Shown: positions 46,856 through 58,619 of the stretch, in pieces
Numbering within the stretch: position 1 is the stretch's first letter
How the letters are laid out: the number at the start of each line of letters is the position of its first letter
Source: Nageia nagi
Taxonomy: Eukaryota > Pinophyta
Reading direction: 5' to 3'
Length of the DNA: 64,000 nucleotides
Assembly (NCBI GenBank): GCA_050084985.1
Contig: JBITNC010000001.1
Span: 151,528,001 to 151,592,000, forward strand
Made by a program: the position numbers and the translations under genes
The notes under the pieces: model-generated
Told to the model about the DNA's origin: nothing
The model's database searches: none
The model's input: only the letters and a program-made list of their open reading frames with translations

Positions 46856-48400
46856 GGATCCATCACAAAATAGTCCACCTCTTGCCCATGAGCTTGATCA
46901 AGAACCCCCATTAGCTGAGGATGCTTACTTATGAGAAACAATAGTTGAGAATATCACCTCTATTCATGGTAGGATTCATGAGATACTGCAACATAAGGAA
47001 TTCCCCCCTCACCTTACATGGTTTGTAACTTTAATGCAAATTGTAGTTGATACCGTTACTTCCATAGATCAAACCATAGGTGATTTCCAATCACATAGAG
47101 AGGAGAGGAGAAGGTTTTACAGCAATGGCCTATCTTAGAGACAAATTGATGAGACTTGTTGTATTACAAAAAGGGATTTAGGTTTATATTTTAGGAATCT
47201 TAAAATTGGAGAACCAATGGCACCCACCCGAAAGAGAATTTCTATTTTTTCGTGTAGGCATGAGGGGATCACTACACATTTTTGGGACTAATGGTGGATG
47301 GTCTTTGATCATCCACCACATACTGGTGGTAGTGATGTACCCTTTTATTTCATCAAGTTTTTATTGGTAGAGTTTGTTATTGGGAAAAATTCCAATTATT
47401 TTGATATTCATGAGTTTGATGGTGTTGGTATGGGTAGTTCACAATAGAGGCTAGGGGCACAACTTGATACTAGATGACTTGCTCGTGTTGCACCTCTTGT
47501 TAGTCCACTTAGAGCAATTTCACCTACACATGTACATCATACAACCATAGTTTCATCCCTTAGATCATTGATTTAGCTTATAGGGAACCTCATTGAACAA
47601 GATGCTAATGTGGCAACTAAGTTCGTTGAGGTTAGAGATGATATATCAAGACCTAGTGGAGTTGGAGGGATTAGCAGCTTGCTCAGGATATCTGCACTCC
47701 GTAGATGTAGTTCTTTCCATGCGATATGTCATGGATCATCCACACCATTAGATTCAAGAGGATTTATGCATATGTTATTTAATGATACTAAGCATTAGGT
47801 ATATAGGCATCTACATATTCAAGTGATCAAGGTGACCAACATATTGATTCCTTTGGTAGACATATATAGGAGATAACTTTTGACCAATCCATGGTATGTA
47901 TATTATAATATTTAAACAAGTTCACATGTATACATATTTAATGAAATCATAAAATTTTTATAAAATTTGAATGAAATTTTATAAATTATTTGTACTTGTA
48001 GGTTGACCATGATAGTTTTACAATTTAGGATATTTTTATTCATATTGCTTTTATTAGCGAGGCACATGGCTCACATGTGCAATCTATAGTGGTTGATCCT
48101 TCAACCTCTTAGCATCCATTCATGGTAATTTGTAATGTATTTTTGTGATTATATTTTTGTTATATTTATACATGGTTATAAATTCAATTAATAATTTAGT
48201 TTAACTTTTTTACTTGTTTCTTTTGATCTCTTATAGAGCTTAGTTGACACCATTTTTTCTCATGAGGTCCACAACTCATCAAAGTGACTTGCAATGTTTA
48301 TGGGCACTTTAGCTTCTCACAATGTCATGCATGACTCATCAAGGTGGCCTACAGTGGTTGACCCCTCAATCTCTAAGCATGATACCATGATAATTTATAA
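46856..48400 (+). pseudogene. unknown plus-strand gene of the DNA transposon, degenerate
   Basis: Not recognised. From an ATG at 46856 (MDPSQNSPPLAHELDQEPPL) a low-stop reading runs for ~300 codons to 47798: ENITSIHGRIHEIL, WFVTLMQIVVDTVTSIDQTI, LNLKIGEPMAPTRKRI (approximately), FVEVRDDISRPSGVGG. Beyond it are exon-like blocks bounded by plausible splice sites: one ends GACCAATCCATG|GTATG (~47893), and another runs from TTGTAG|GTTGACC (~48002) to CATTCATG|GTAATTTG (~48128). The coding-like text GTGGTTGAYCCYTCAA recurs at ~48089 and ~48355, so an exon was duplicated. It is tail-to-tail with the transposase-like gene, as accessory genes of two-gene DNA transposons often are. It may be a DNA-binding partner or a captured gene; neither is shown by the sequence. 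Confidence 0.5.
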
Positions 48401-49139
48401 TGCTTTTTAAAACATTTTAAATCATAATATAATCACCCTTACTAGATCATTTCTAAGTTAAAGTGTACTTTTAGAATCTTAGAAATCATTAAGAATTCAA
48501 ACAATGATAACCTTAACTTGCTAGTCAAAAATTATAAATGATCTTAGAATTCATACATTAATTTTCTCATGGTTTTTAAAGGAATGTATGAACATTCAAA
48601 TATTCAATGATTTTCATATAGTAAAAGGACATATAACAAATAAATGTGTACAACTTAGGAAATATTTATCAACAAACTCATCCATAAATAAAAGAGGACA
48701 ATCCATCTCAATAAGTAAACAAGGTATCTACCAAGACCTTACAAATAACTTACCATTTATTAATTTGACTTTGTAGGTATATCCATAATCAACAATAACA
48801 TTAATAAATTTTATCAATGCAAAGAAATAAGTTAGAGAAATTTAGTATCTAACCTTATCAACATTGAAGGTCCTCAACAAAAAGATATAATAACCTTTGG
48901 TGTTCAAATCCTAAAGTGTTCTAAACATTAAATCCTTTGCTATCTAAACATAAAGAGACATCATTCGATGATTCTTGAAATAATGATGTACTTGTGTGAG
49001 TCCTCTCCTTACAACTATCAACAAAATGTGCAAGGGAATGTGAGTAAAATATATATAAACATATTTGTATTTAATTTAGAAAATTCAAATAATTCATGTT
49101 AAATAAGCCACCTTTATTCTTCAATCCATTGTACCATAT

Positions 49140-52100
49140 GCTTCCTCTCATTTTTGCAATGCATGTATAATCATCTCATGGTAATCCAATGAAAGGGTCC
49201 ATAACATTCTATTATAAGGCTTCCCTTTATATCTGAATAGTTTGATATTTGTTGCTAATATCAAATGTGAATAATGTATAATATTCCTATCTACTTCATA
49301 ATCTTCAAATGCATGCAAACTAGTTAATTTCCTCATAATATATTTTCATATTCATGTGCCAAAAACCACCATAGAACCTATTGGATATAACCATGATTTA
49401 TCCATCATTATGAAAATTTGGAAAAGATGAAAAATATTCTAAAGAAATACCTAGAGATTAGATGATAAGCTAGCTTGAAAAACACAAATATATATTATAC
49501 AAACTTGTTGGATAAAGAAATCCATCATCATCACATTGAGCTTGACTTAACTTATGTTTTTCCTCAACACATTGAGCTATCCAACACCCTATTCCCTCTT
49601 CATTCCCTTTAGGTGCAACAATGACATACACATGTCTTGTAATAAAATTTATATCAATTTAAAGTGTGAGCAACATATAAAACTAACATAATTCATAAAT
49701 ATTTAAATATATGTACATTTTCAAGAATATAAATAAATTGAATTTAAAAAAATTACCTTCTTATACAAGGTCTTAAATACGATCATAGTCTCCTGATACA
49801 AATAGTTCATCTTCAACTATTATTTCTTGTTGATCATCATGGGATTGTGAAGGTGTCAAAGATCTTTGTTTCCATTCCTCAACCCATTTTGTGTTTTCAC
49901 ATAATTCTAGATAATCTATAATACAAGTCTCATAAAAACATGCAAGATCTCTTTTCCATATAGTCCAAGTGCTTGTTTTTGAACTTCTAAATGAATGCCA
50001 CTTTATTGATCCATTGATAGTATCACAATCTAGATGATTCAAAATATTATCTTCTTCAACTAACCAAAAGTATCATTGAATTATTGAATTCTCACTTGAT
50101 CCTATAGATAATGTTCTACTACACCATTCCACAATATCATGGGCATATTTTAATTTACTTACATCACCAAATTTTAGTCACTCTCTAGCAAGAGCTCTTT
50201 TAACACATACACCTGCTCCATCATGTTCTCCTTTACCATGTCCTGCTTCAATAAAAGTCCATATATGTTCAATTTTTTTTTTTATGAACCCTACATAGCC
50301 AATAAAACATTCTTAAATTCTTAAATTATCCCATACAATTATCTGACCATATGAAATATTTTTCCATATGAATTCCTCTTTCAAATAAATTATTGTAAAA
50401 TACCTTAAAATAATATTGGACAAAATCTGATGAGTGTAATCAATTATCACTTATATAGAAATGGTACTCCCTTAAAATATTTCTATTATCTTTAGTACTA
50501 TCATCTACATGTCTATATACAATATGGAAAAAAATGGCAACTTGAATTGAATTATAATATTGAGAATGAATTTCTTCTTGTGGTTTAAGAGTATAATTTT
50601 TAGCAAAGTCAACAACTGATAATATAGTTCCAACTAGAAATGTGTTCCTACATTGATGAAATTGATTATCAAGCCATTTAGCATGTTAGGAGTGTTTCAC
50701 ATATTTTGGTAGATACTGTCTTAAAATCATCCATGAATGTATGCACTTTAATGCTTTCACTTACCAAATCAACACATTTTCTAGTTTTTCCATCTTTCAA
50801 ATTATACTTAATATTCTTGAATATTCTAACATCCACATCTTGTTGTCCAAATTCATGCATATTAATTTCATGCATACAATCTCCTAGTAATAAAAAGTTC
50901 TGACATCTATCACATTGTCTTATAATACATGCATTTGAATAAAATTATTGCTCATGAGGAGATGGAAAAAGTAAACTTGCTATAAACTCCTTGATGGATT
51001 CAGGTGGTATATGAATACCCTATTCTTGCCTCAAATCATCAGTATGCAACTTCCCATGTATTTTTTGAAAAGCATCATAATAATATCAAAATTGCATGAG
51101 TTTTGTAACAACATGTTACTCTTTTCTTGTTAATTCTAACATACCAAGGTTTGCATTTCTCAAATGATCTTTGACTTATTTCAATATTAAATGGTTGCAA
51201 CACTCCCTCTTCTACAAATTATTGATACAATTCTATTTGAATCATATCTAGTAGGTGTTTTGTATGAGATTTATGATCTTTTGACCCAAGTTTTAATTTC
51301 AAAATATCTTTAGAATTTGGTGATACCCTTGTTCTTTCATGCCAAAAAATTTAATTATAGCCTTGATCTCACTAGTAAATTTCATATCAAAGCTTAGGAG
51401 TCCAGCACTATAACTCCAACATTGGTTGATTAGGTCACTTTCAATACTTTATCTTCTCTTTACATCCCTTTGCACAGTTTTCAACTCACATCAAATAATT
51501 CACTAACATTTATTTTGTTTGAGGTTGTTTAGCTTACTAACTTGCAGTTGTTATAGCTCATCATGTTGCATTCTTATCTTTAGATCTACTCTTTTTTTCA
51601 ACAGAACTAATGGCACTAACAATAGTAGACACAACTTATTAAGGGGTTTATCTTCCTTATTTGATTTCACATTAACTCCTAAGGTTTTCATTACCTTTCT
51701 CATTTTTATCATTCTCATTAATTGTAGCATGAGTTGACATTGAACTTCTAAATCTTTATCTTTGAAGTATTTATCATGTATATTACTTGAAATGGTTCTT
51801 ATATATCTCTGAGATAAAAGCTTATCTTTAGGAAACTTATGTAAGATATTACCTTCCTTTTTCAAAAAAATATTATCATCTTTCAAAGATGGATTTGAAT
51901 ACATACCTGATGGATTCCTTTCAAGAGGTGGACTGGCAGACATACTTGGTGGATTCATATCAACAAGTGGATCTGAAGCTTCTCCAATCATAGTCTCCTC
52001 TTACACATGTGCATCATCTACATTCATCTCCTAAATATTTTCCTCAATGTTCTCTTGAATATTCTCCTTCGAAGCATTTGCTGTAAAACTCAATGCTTCC

Positions 52101-52262
52101 ACATCCCTCAATTGCCTCAAGCATGCTCTTCTCTCTCTTTTTCACTGTGCATCCCTCTCTCTATATGCTTGTTCTTGTTCAAGTCTAAACCTCCTTGAAT
52201 CTTTCCTTAACTTTTTTTTTATCCTATGACCTCCTTTCAAAATTAACCTTGCTTCAAAATTA
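49140..52262 (-). pseudogene. transposase-like gene of the DNA transposon, degenerate
   Basis: Reading down the minus strand: basic N-terminal part LILKGGHRIKKKLRKDSRRF (52.2-52.1 kb), an acidic/Ser-Pro part (51551-51991), then RQCDRCQNFLLLGDCMHEIN (Cys pairs, ~50.9 kb), VVDFAKNYTLKPQEEIHSQY (~50.6 kb), REYHFYISD, SDFVQYYFKVFY, IWSDNCMG-FKN (~50.35 kb), GHGKGEHDGAGVCVKRAL (~50.19-50.25 kb), a linker to 49773, GIGCWIAQCVEEKH (~49.6 kb) and FEDYEVDRNIIHYSHLILAT (~49.2 kb). This is the layout of a large uncharacterised eukaryotic family (DFAENY ... WSDGCAGQFK ... GHGKGEHDGAG, then a BAH-like tail). The spaced Asp, Asp and Glu/Asp residues suggest an RNase H-fold nuclease, which is my inference. 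More than ten stops and frame changes are present. Confidence 0.65.
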
Positions 52263-52419
52263 TTGTAATTACAAAAAATGAACAAAAAACCATCAAAAGT
52301 ATAGAAAATTGCAGATTTAGGTCATACAAGTTTGTATAAGATTGATGGATGTAATAAAAAAATATAAAATACTTTTATATGGATATTTTATTATTAATAG
52401 TTTAGGATTCCAACCCCTA

Positions 52420-53283
52420 GGATCCCAATCTTCAAATTCAAATTTTCACTCACCCTTTTCCCTTGTTTCTAGGCTCAAAAATAGCTTTGGTGACCCACCC
52501 CATTGCTTTGGACCTCTAACTTTAAGGTCCTAACAATGGCAATGGACTTTGCCGACTTCAAGAATGCATTTGATGAGGTTTTTCAAAGAATGTTTTACAA
52601 AATTTGAAGAATTGTAAATGAGAGATTGTAGATTTCAAATATGCTCTTTGTTTTACATTTGAATTAGATCTAGTATTTTAAATAGAATTTGCAATGAAAG
52701 AGGGTCCATAAACTTTGAAAAGTAGGGTTTTGTAATTGTTTAATTTCCTTTTATTGAACTATGAAAAAAAACATTTTTTACATTCTGCATACAATTCTCT
52801 ACAACTTTAAAAAAGAAAAAGAAAAAAAATTGATAGGTTTAGGTCAATTATGCTTGAGGGACACGAGTACTTTTCAAAACAACAAACAAGGCCAATAAAA
52901 AACTAATAAAAAAAATTACAAAAAAAAATCCTCCATAATATTTAGTGTCTTTGGTATTAGTATCTAAAAGGATTTAGCAAAATATTAAAATTTAGGTCCA
53001 ATTATGCGAGGGATACAATGGGGGTATAGTCCTCAAAGTGAATTTTTTAAAGAGTGGATTTTGAACATGTATTTCAGAAATTTATTTCTATTATATGGGT
53101 ATTGGAATAAATTACATATTTGAAAAGTAGACTGCGAGTGCTACATTTGTTTCAGGTGACATTTTTCATGATTCAAACTCTGAGTGCTTCAAATTTTGAG
53201 ATCAATTATGATGTAATGTGAAAATCAAGGAAATTAGTTGCACTTTTTGGCCAAAAGTGGGACTCAACTTCTTGCACTTACCC
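52420..53283. repeat. right subterminal ~860 bp of the DNA transposon (copy 1)
   Basis: Direct repeat of 55977-56839. It covers the presumed 5' untranslated region of the minus-strand gene and ends in the right inverted repeat (53254-53283). A palindrome CACTTTTTGGCCAAAAGTG (53241-53259) adjoins the end. Confidence 0.85.
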
Positions 53284-53287
53284 ATTA

Positions 53288-54515
53288 TGTATTTCCTTAA
53301 ATTTAGGCTTATCATCTAGCTCAATTATTACTTTAGGTTTTGTACTTATCCTCACTTTTTCCATCTCCTTATGGCCTTTGGTTCAAGCTAATATACCTTA
53401 TTTTTGAACCTCTTCTGTTTGTTTGTTTGAACTAACTATTGATGTTCTTCCTTTTCTATCTTTTCACTATCTACAACTTACTTCATTCTTTTCCTTTTTC
53501 CACTCCATTGTAAGGGGTTCTTTGGTCTTCCCATTTCTGATATTTACTCTGGTTGAGTTTCATCATTTGCATGTGATGACTCTGCTTTGTTCACCTTTCA
53601 TTTTCCTTTATCTTTCAACCATTCTCCCAAAGGAACCTCCTCCTCTTCTTCTTCAATTGAGAATCTTATAGTTGGGTTAGTCATAGGTTGGTTTGCTAAG
53701 GCCACATTATGTACTAGCCTAATGAAAGTTTCATGTAAAGGATATTCTAATCTATCCTATTTGAATTTTTGGATTGAAACTTTCATTGAAGAGTAAATGA
53801 AAAAAAAGAAAAATTGATAATGTCTTCTCTAAATTTAAATTGGTTTAAGAGACCGAAGTGGAATGCAAAACCTCCTTATGTCTACCATCCAAAGATATGT
53901 ATTTCATTACCTATTTTGCTACTTTATCCCATGGATGTGGAAGGCTATTCTTATAATATCATGTCCTGTATTTAAGAATTTGGATGTCTTAAACTCTGAA
54001 TTTTTGGACTTCCTAAGCCTTATTCAATTTTATGTTCCTTTTTTATCTCTTTTCTCACATTCATAGATTGAAGACTATCTCTAGCCCATTAATTATGGAT
54101 TTTTCTTCATTCCAAGTTCTTCCTACATATAGGGATAATTAGTAATCAAAACCATTGCAATCTTCCATGAATTGTTGCAATCCTCCTTGGAAAAATATAT
54201 TCCATCGTTCCTAGTATTTCCTAGCATATTGGATATTTTTTCAATTCAATAAAGATAAGCTTTCCTCCCATATTCATTTCTCCTCTATCCTACTACAACT
54301 TCCTTAGTCTAACTTTTTTAGCTCTATTCTTTGTATGCAAACGGTGAGAATGGTTGGAGGTGATAATCAATGCCTTTATAATTTATTTTAGGTTCATGCA
54401 TTGCACTCCATGTGGATTAATTTTGCACCTAGTTCAACGTAACTAAATGATATTCCTTTTGATTCACATTTAATAATTCCTTGTGCTTTTCATATCATTC
54501 AAAATGATTTGATTT
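53288..54515. other. spacer, no recognised gene
   Basis: Pyrimidine-biased (TTC, CTT and CTTCC themes) on the plus strand. Several weak frames (53423-53671, 53587-53796) match nothing I know. Confidence 0.4.
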
Positions 54516-55010
54516 TTAATCATGTCTAGATACCTTGAAATCTTGTTGCATTTTAAACACCTTATTATTTGTCTTTTCAATTTGTTTTTCCTTCTCTCCT
54601 ATTTTATTTTCAACATCATTACACTTACATTCTTTGGATAGGAATTGACTAATGACCTTCTCCTTAGCAACTCCCTCAATATAAGTCATAAGGTTCTCAA
54701 AAAATCTAACCTTATATAATCTATAAATTTGCATTCCTTCATTCTTGTTTTTATCAATGGTTCTCTTGTTACTTTCCTTCCAAATTTGCCAATATAGATG
54801 GGGGAGCATAAGATCCCAAAGAGACTTGATTTTTTTTTCATTAATTCCCATTGTTGGATGCATTCTAAAATTGAAGTAGGTTTAACCCAACTGAAGTGTA
54901 ATTATTTTTTTATAGGGGTCCCACATTTATTTTTTTAATTGAAATTCCAAAAATATATGTTATATTATTTCTTCTTCTTTCAAACACAGCCTACACCTAC
55001 TAGAAGTGTC
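54516..55010 (-). pseudogene. LINE ORF2 3' end (zinc-knuckle/zf-RVT region), relic
   Basis: Non-LTR retrotransposon tail on the minus strand. It reads SSRCRLCLKEEEII-HIFLEF (~54.95-55.0 kb), the C-x2-C ... H pattern that follows RT in plant L1-type ORF2. After a frame change comes LWDLMLPHLYWQIWKESNKR (54,7xx-54,8xx) and a Lys-rich C-terminus, corresponding to the usual ILFWAIWKERNNRIF block. Endonuclease and RT domains are absent. The frame 54516-54863 is open for 115 codons. No poly(A) tail is visible downstream. Confidence 0.72.
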
Positions 55011-55427
55011 AAACTTGCTTAAATATATTATAATATGTTTTGACAAATATGATAGTTGATATTATTTGAAATAAAATTAAATATGGAAATGTTTAACAAA
55101 CTAAAGGAATTAAATCTTTTTTTTTAATTTAAAAATTAAGTAAGATAAAACCATCATATCATTTTTAGGAATATTATTATGGGTCTTTAGGTACAAATTT
55201 CAAAGAATATAAATTTATATTTAGGCTTATGAGGTAAATTTGAATAACTATGGTTTATTTTGACTAATGATTCATGATTCTCAAATTTTAATGGAAGAAG
55301 AGCCAAGAGATTGCATGGTAATGGATAAAATAATTCTAAATGTTGTGGGAAAAGGAAAGAGAAAGATTAAGGGGCAAAGTGGTGTATATGATAGACCCCT
55401 CTTGAGGTATATGTCACAAGGATATGT

Positions 55428-55432
<5 letters not shown>

Positions 55433-55470
<38 letters not shown>
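55433..55470. repeat. (TA)n microsatellite
   Basis: About 19 units of AT/TA. Confidence 0.97.
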
Positions 55471-55473
<3 letters not shown>

Positions 55474-55694
55474 GAAGAAGAAGGTCAAAGGGATGAGAAT
55501 GGATAATAAATTAACAAAGGAGAGGGAGGAGTGATGCTCCTCAAGGAAAAGAAAGGAAGGGAAGTTTCTCTTTGAGAGATAGCTTGAAAGAAAAAAGATA
55601 AGGTTAATGTGGGGGGATATTATATATCAATGATGGGTAGAAATAAGAAGTTAATTCCAAAATCCACATAAAGTGGAAGTTTTGGTACTTAGAA

Positions 55695-55985
55695 AATTTT
55701 CAAATAAAATAATAGGATCTTGTTACATAAAATATGGGATCTTGTATTGCTTCAAGAAACTAAACCAAAAAGGGATCTTATTATTGAAAAATGGGATCCC
55801 AATTTTGGTTAATAAAAATGAGATCCTATTCTTTAAAAGATGGGATCATGTTATTAAATGGGAACAAGAATGAAAATAGGAACGAGATCCCATTTTTTAA
55901 AAATAGGATTTCATTTTTTAAATAATGTGATCCCATTCTTGTTCCCATTCTCATTCCTATTCTCGTTTAATAGTGGGATCCCATT
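55695..55985. repeat. GGGATCY-rich repeat and hairpin
   Basis: GGGATC(C/T) or close variants recur ~10 times at intervals of 15-45 bp. Within it GGGAACAAGAATG (~55860) is the reverse complement of CATTCTTGTTCCC (~55935), giving an imperfect hairpin of about 110 bp. It lies directly left of the second transposon-end copy. Confidence 0.7.
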
Positions 55986-56839
55986 TTTTAAATTTACATG
56001 GATTTTGGCTTGGATTTAGGCTTGCAAAAGGCATGGTGAGCCAACCCTTAGTCTTGGACCTACAAGTACATGGCAATGGCATTGGAAAATCTTAACTTCT
56101 GACATAGGTTTGATGGAGTTTTTTGTAGAATTTTTTCATGAAATTAAAACCCAATATATGTGAGAGAGTGTAAATTTCAAATATATAAATTTTCTACAAT
56201 TGCATTATATTTTTTATTTTTCAATTAATTTTCAATGAAACTGATCCATATACTTGAAAAATCAAGGTTTCTTATTTTTTAATAACTTTTTATTTTTTGG
56301 AAATTTTGAAAGAAATATATATATGGGGATATGATATAGAAAATTCTCTACAAAATGATTTTTTTTTTAAAAATGATAAGTTTAGATCAAATTATATAAA
56401 ACGAAGATGAGCAGTTTTTAAACTAGTAATTATGGCCAATAAAAAATTAATTAAAAAATATTGATGAAAAAATTATAAAAAATATCCAAGATAAGCTTTA
56501 GTGTCTTAGGTATCTTTTCCTAAAGGATTTAAAAAATAATTTAATTTAAATAAAATTATGTGTGTTGGACATGTGCATGGTATGGTCCTAAAATAATATA
56601 TTTTAAAGAATGACTTTTATTCATGCCTATAAAAAATTAATATCTATCATCTAGGAATTGGAATAAATTATATATCTAAAAACTAGACTCTGAGCATTAC
56701 ATTTTTACTGTAGTGATCTTTTTCAAGATTCCATCTCTAGGTGCTTCAAATTTTAAGATCAGTTGTGACCAATCTTGGAAATTAAGCAAAAAACTTCCAC
56801 TTTTTGGACATAAAGTGGACCTAACTTCTTGCATTGACC
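55977..56839. repeat. second copy of the transposon right end (fragment)
   Basis: Aligns in direct orientation with 52420-53283 throughout (GGCCAATAAAAAAYTAAT, TTAGTGTCTT, CTCTGAGC, GTGCTTCAAATTTT). It ends CTTCTTGCATTGACC; read from the end, GGTCAATGCAAGAAGTT is the inverted repeat. The left part of this element is not found. Immediately outside it the gypsy RT frame begins. Confidence 0.85.
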
Positions 56840-56841
56840 TA

Positions 56842-57300
56842 GGTGGTCTCATACATATTTTCTTCCTTGATATTTAGATTATGGTACCTAGATCTCAAGT
56901 ATATTTTTGAGAAAATAATTACCACTTTATATTGATAAAAAAATCCATTTGTCCTATACAAGAGGTATTTATTTTGTTATCATTAATTTATTAATCATTT
57001 GATAATTAATACACAGTTGTAGATTACCATCTTTATTTTTAATAAATAGAATCAATTCTCTTTGTGATGATAAATTAGATTTGATTAAGCCTTTTCAGAA
57101 AAGATCTTGCTATGAAACCTTTAGTTATTACATTTTTATAGTGGTTGTCTTGTACAATGACCTAAAATAGGTTTCAATCTATATTACAAATTAATGCAAA
57201 AGTTAAATTCTCTCTTTAAAAAAAAGTTTAGGAAGTTCCTTATGTAATATATCATTAAATTCTCATAACATTAGGTAGTCAAAAAGATAATATATTTATT
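56842..57300 (-). pseudogene. gypsy reverse transcriptase fragment, cut by a transposon end
   Basis: On the minus strand: LFIKNKDGNLQLCINYQMIN (~57000-57060) and then IFSKIYLRSRYHNLNIKEEN (~56880-56940), ending MYETT. These are the first RT blocks (FVKKKDG, CIDYRQLN, FSKIDLRSGYHQ, EED-YKT). The following RT sequence (YGHYEF, MPFGL) is missing because the DNA transposon terminus at 56839 lies exactly there. Several stops occur. It is a different copy from the gypsy element at 1-3581. Confidence 0.85.
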
Positions 57301-57399
57301 TCCATTTGTTGAGGCCTTATTCAAATGAATTTCAAAGATTTGGTTATCCTTCTTCAATTCTTTTCAAATATGAAGAGAAGAGAACACTATTGGACAACT

Positions 57400-57930
57400 A
57401 TGATAATTTCAACTAGCACTACCCTTTATGATGTGGTCCAACCAAGTACCCACTTGGCATTGGTGTTGGTAGCATGAACTACCCTTTCTAACATAGTGTT
57501 GCATACCATACCCGAACTATGCCCTCCCAATATACCATGCCAATGTAATATGGGTAATTATCATGAGCTCACCATACAACTATCTCCATAGGGGCACTCC
57601 CAATCATAGGAGTAACCTAGAAGAATCACCCTACAATGCTAGATATGTATCTACCTTTGTAACCTTGCCTTTGCTCTACCCTTAACCTCATTGATAGTTG
57701 GAGGATTGTATCAACCAATCGATTATTTGACTCTAAGAAAAATGCCTCCTAAGCCTGCTTGCACCATCAAGTTCTATCGTTCTACACCCAATCCTTCCCT
57801 ATATGAACCTCTAACCTAACCTGATAAGACTATGGTGACATAACTAGCTCATAGTAGCCTTCCTAACCATGTCGTTCTTCAAGGTGCCAACCCCCTCTCA
57901 CATGCATGCAATTGCCTTGCCCTATGATGA
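57400..57930. other. less AT-rich block of unknown nature
   Basis: About 530 bp with clearly higher G+C than its surroundings (for example GGTGTTGGTAGCATGAACTA, CACCATCAAGTTCTATCG). It lies just upstream of the gypsy RT fragment in the RT's own direction, so it may be gag/protease sequence of that element, but I recognise no motif on either strand. Confidence 0.4.
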
Positions 57931-58619
57931 GAGGAGAAAATTATTATTATTTCTTCATAATCTTACCTTAATACCCAATTTATTAGTTCATTTTAACCAT
58001 TGTACTTAAAAAATTATGAGTAATTAATGGATTGTTTTCAATACATTCCTATGATCATATTGAAGGAATGAAGATTTTCCATATAAACAGAGTAATTTGC
58101 CAACATGAAGAGAAAATCTACACTTACATCTATGTTGATCTATGTTATTTATTAAAAAATGAAAAATTAGTATTTTTGAAATATTAGCATTATGTTATTG
58201 TTTTGAGGATATTATTTTTGTTGAGCATCCGTTGAAAAAATAAACTTCAGAGGTTTTTGCAACTTCTCATGGAAGTTGGATAAATCCTTTCTCCTCTATT
58301 ATGGGGTTATTTTATACCCATTTGAAGGATTCTAGAAAGAATTACTTTATGGATAGGTTGGTTGGTGTTTGGAGGAAAGAGATCCATTGAAAAAAGAGGG
58401 TCTCAAAGGTGCAAACTCAAAAATATTTGCAAAATTATAAGTTTCCTCTATCATTTATTGTATTGCATGATATTTGGGATTATGAGCTTTATCTTGCATT
58501 GTCCTGGGTTGTCGAAAGAAAAATATTATGTTCTAATTTTTTAATTTGAGCATGTTTGTTTCAACTAGATCTCCAAAATATTTATTTAAACCCCTATTTG
58601 ATTTGTTGATCCAATTTCA
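57931..58619. other. spacer, no recognised gene
   Basis: AT-rich; no coding match that I can support. Confidence 0.4.

Larger units (their letters stand above)
42468..53283. mobile_element. candidate large DNA transposon with two converging genes (10.8 kb)
   Basis: The left end GGCAGGTGCAAGAAGTTG and the reverse complement of the right end GGGTAAGTGCAAGAAGTTG lead into a 24 bp perfect match (42473-42496 against 53254-53277), part of ~30 bp inverted repeats. ATTA flanks both ends (42464-42467 and 53284-53287). A relic gene on the minus strand (49140-52262) and one on the plus strand (46856-48400) point at each other. The right-end sequence recurs at 55977-56839 with its end in the same place. 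Superfamily unknown: the TTA/ATTA flank fits PIF/Harbinger or a 4 bp class, but the protein does not look like a Harbinger transposase to me. Confidence 0.72.

Noticed and set aside
42468-53283. Reading the large transposon as a CACTA element because CACTT occurs at its ends
   Set aside because: CACTA elements begin with CACTA/G at the outermost base; here the outermost bases are GG and the CACTT is internal.
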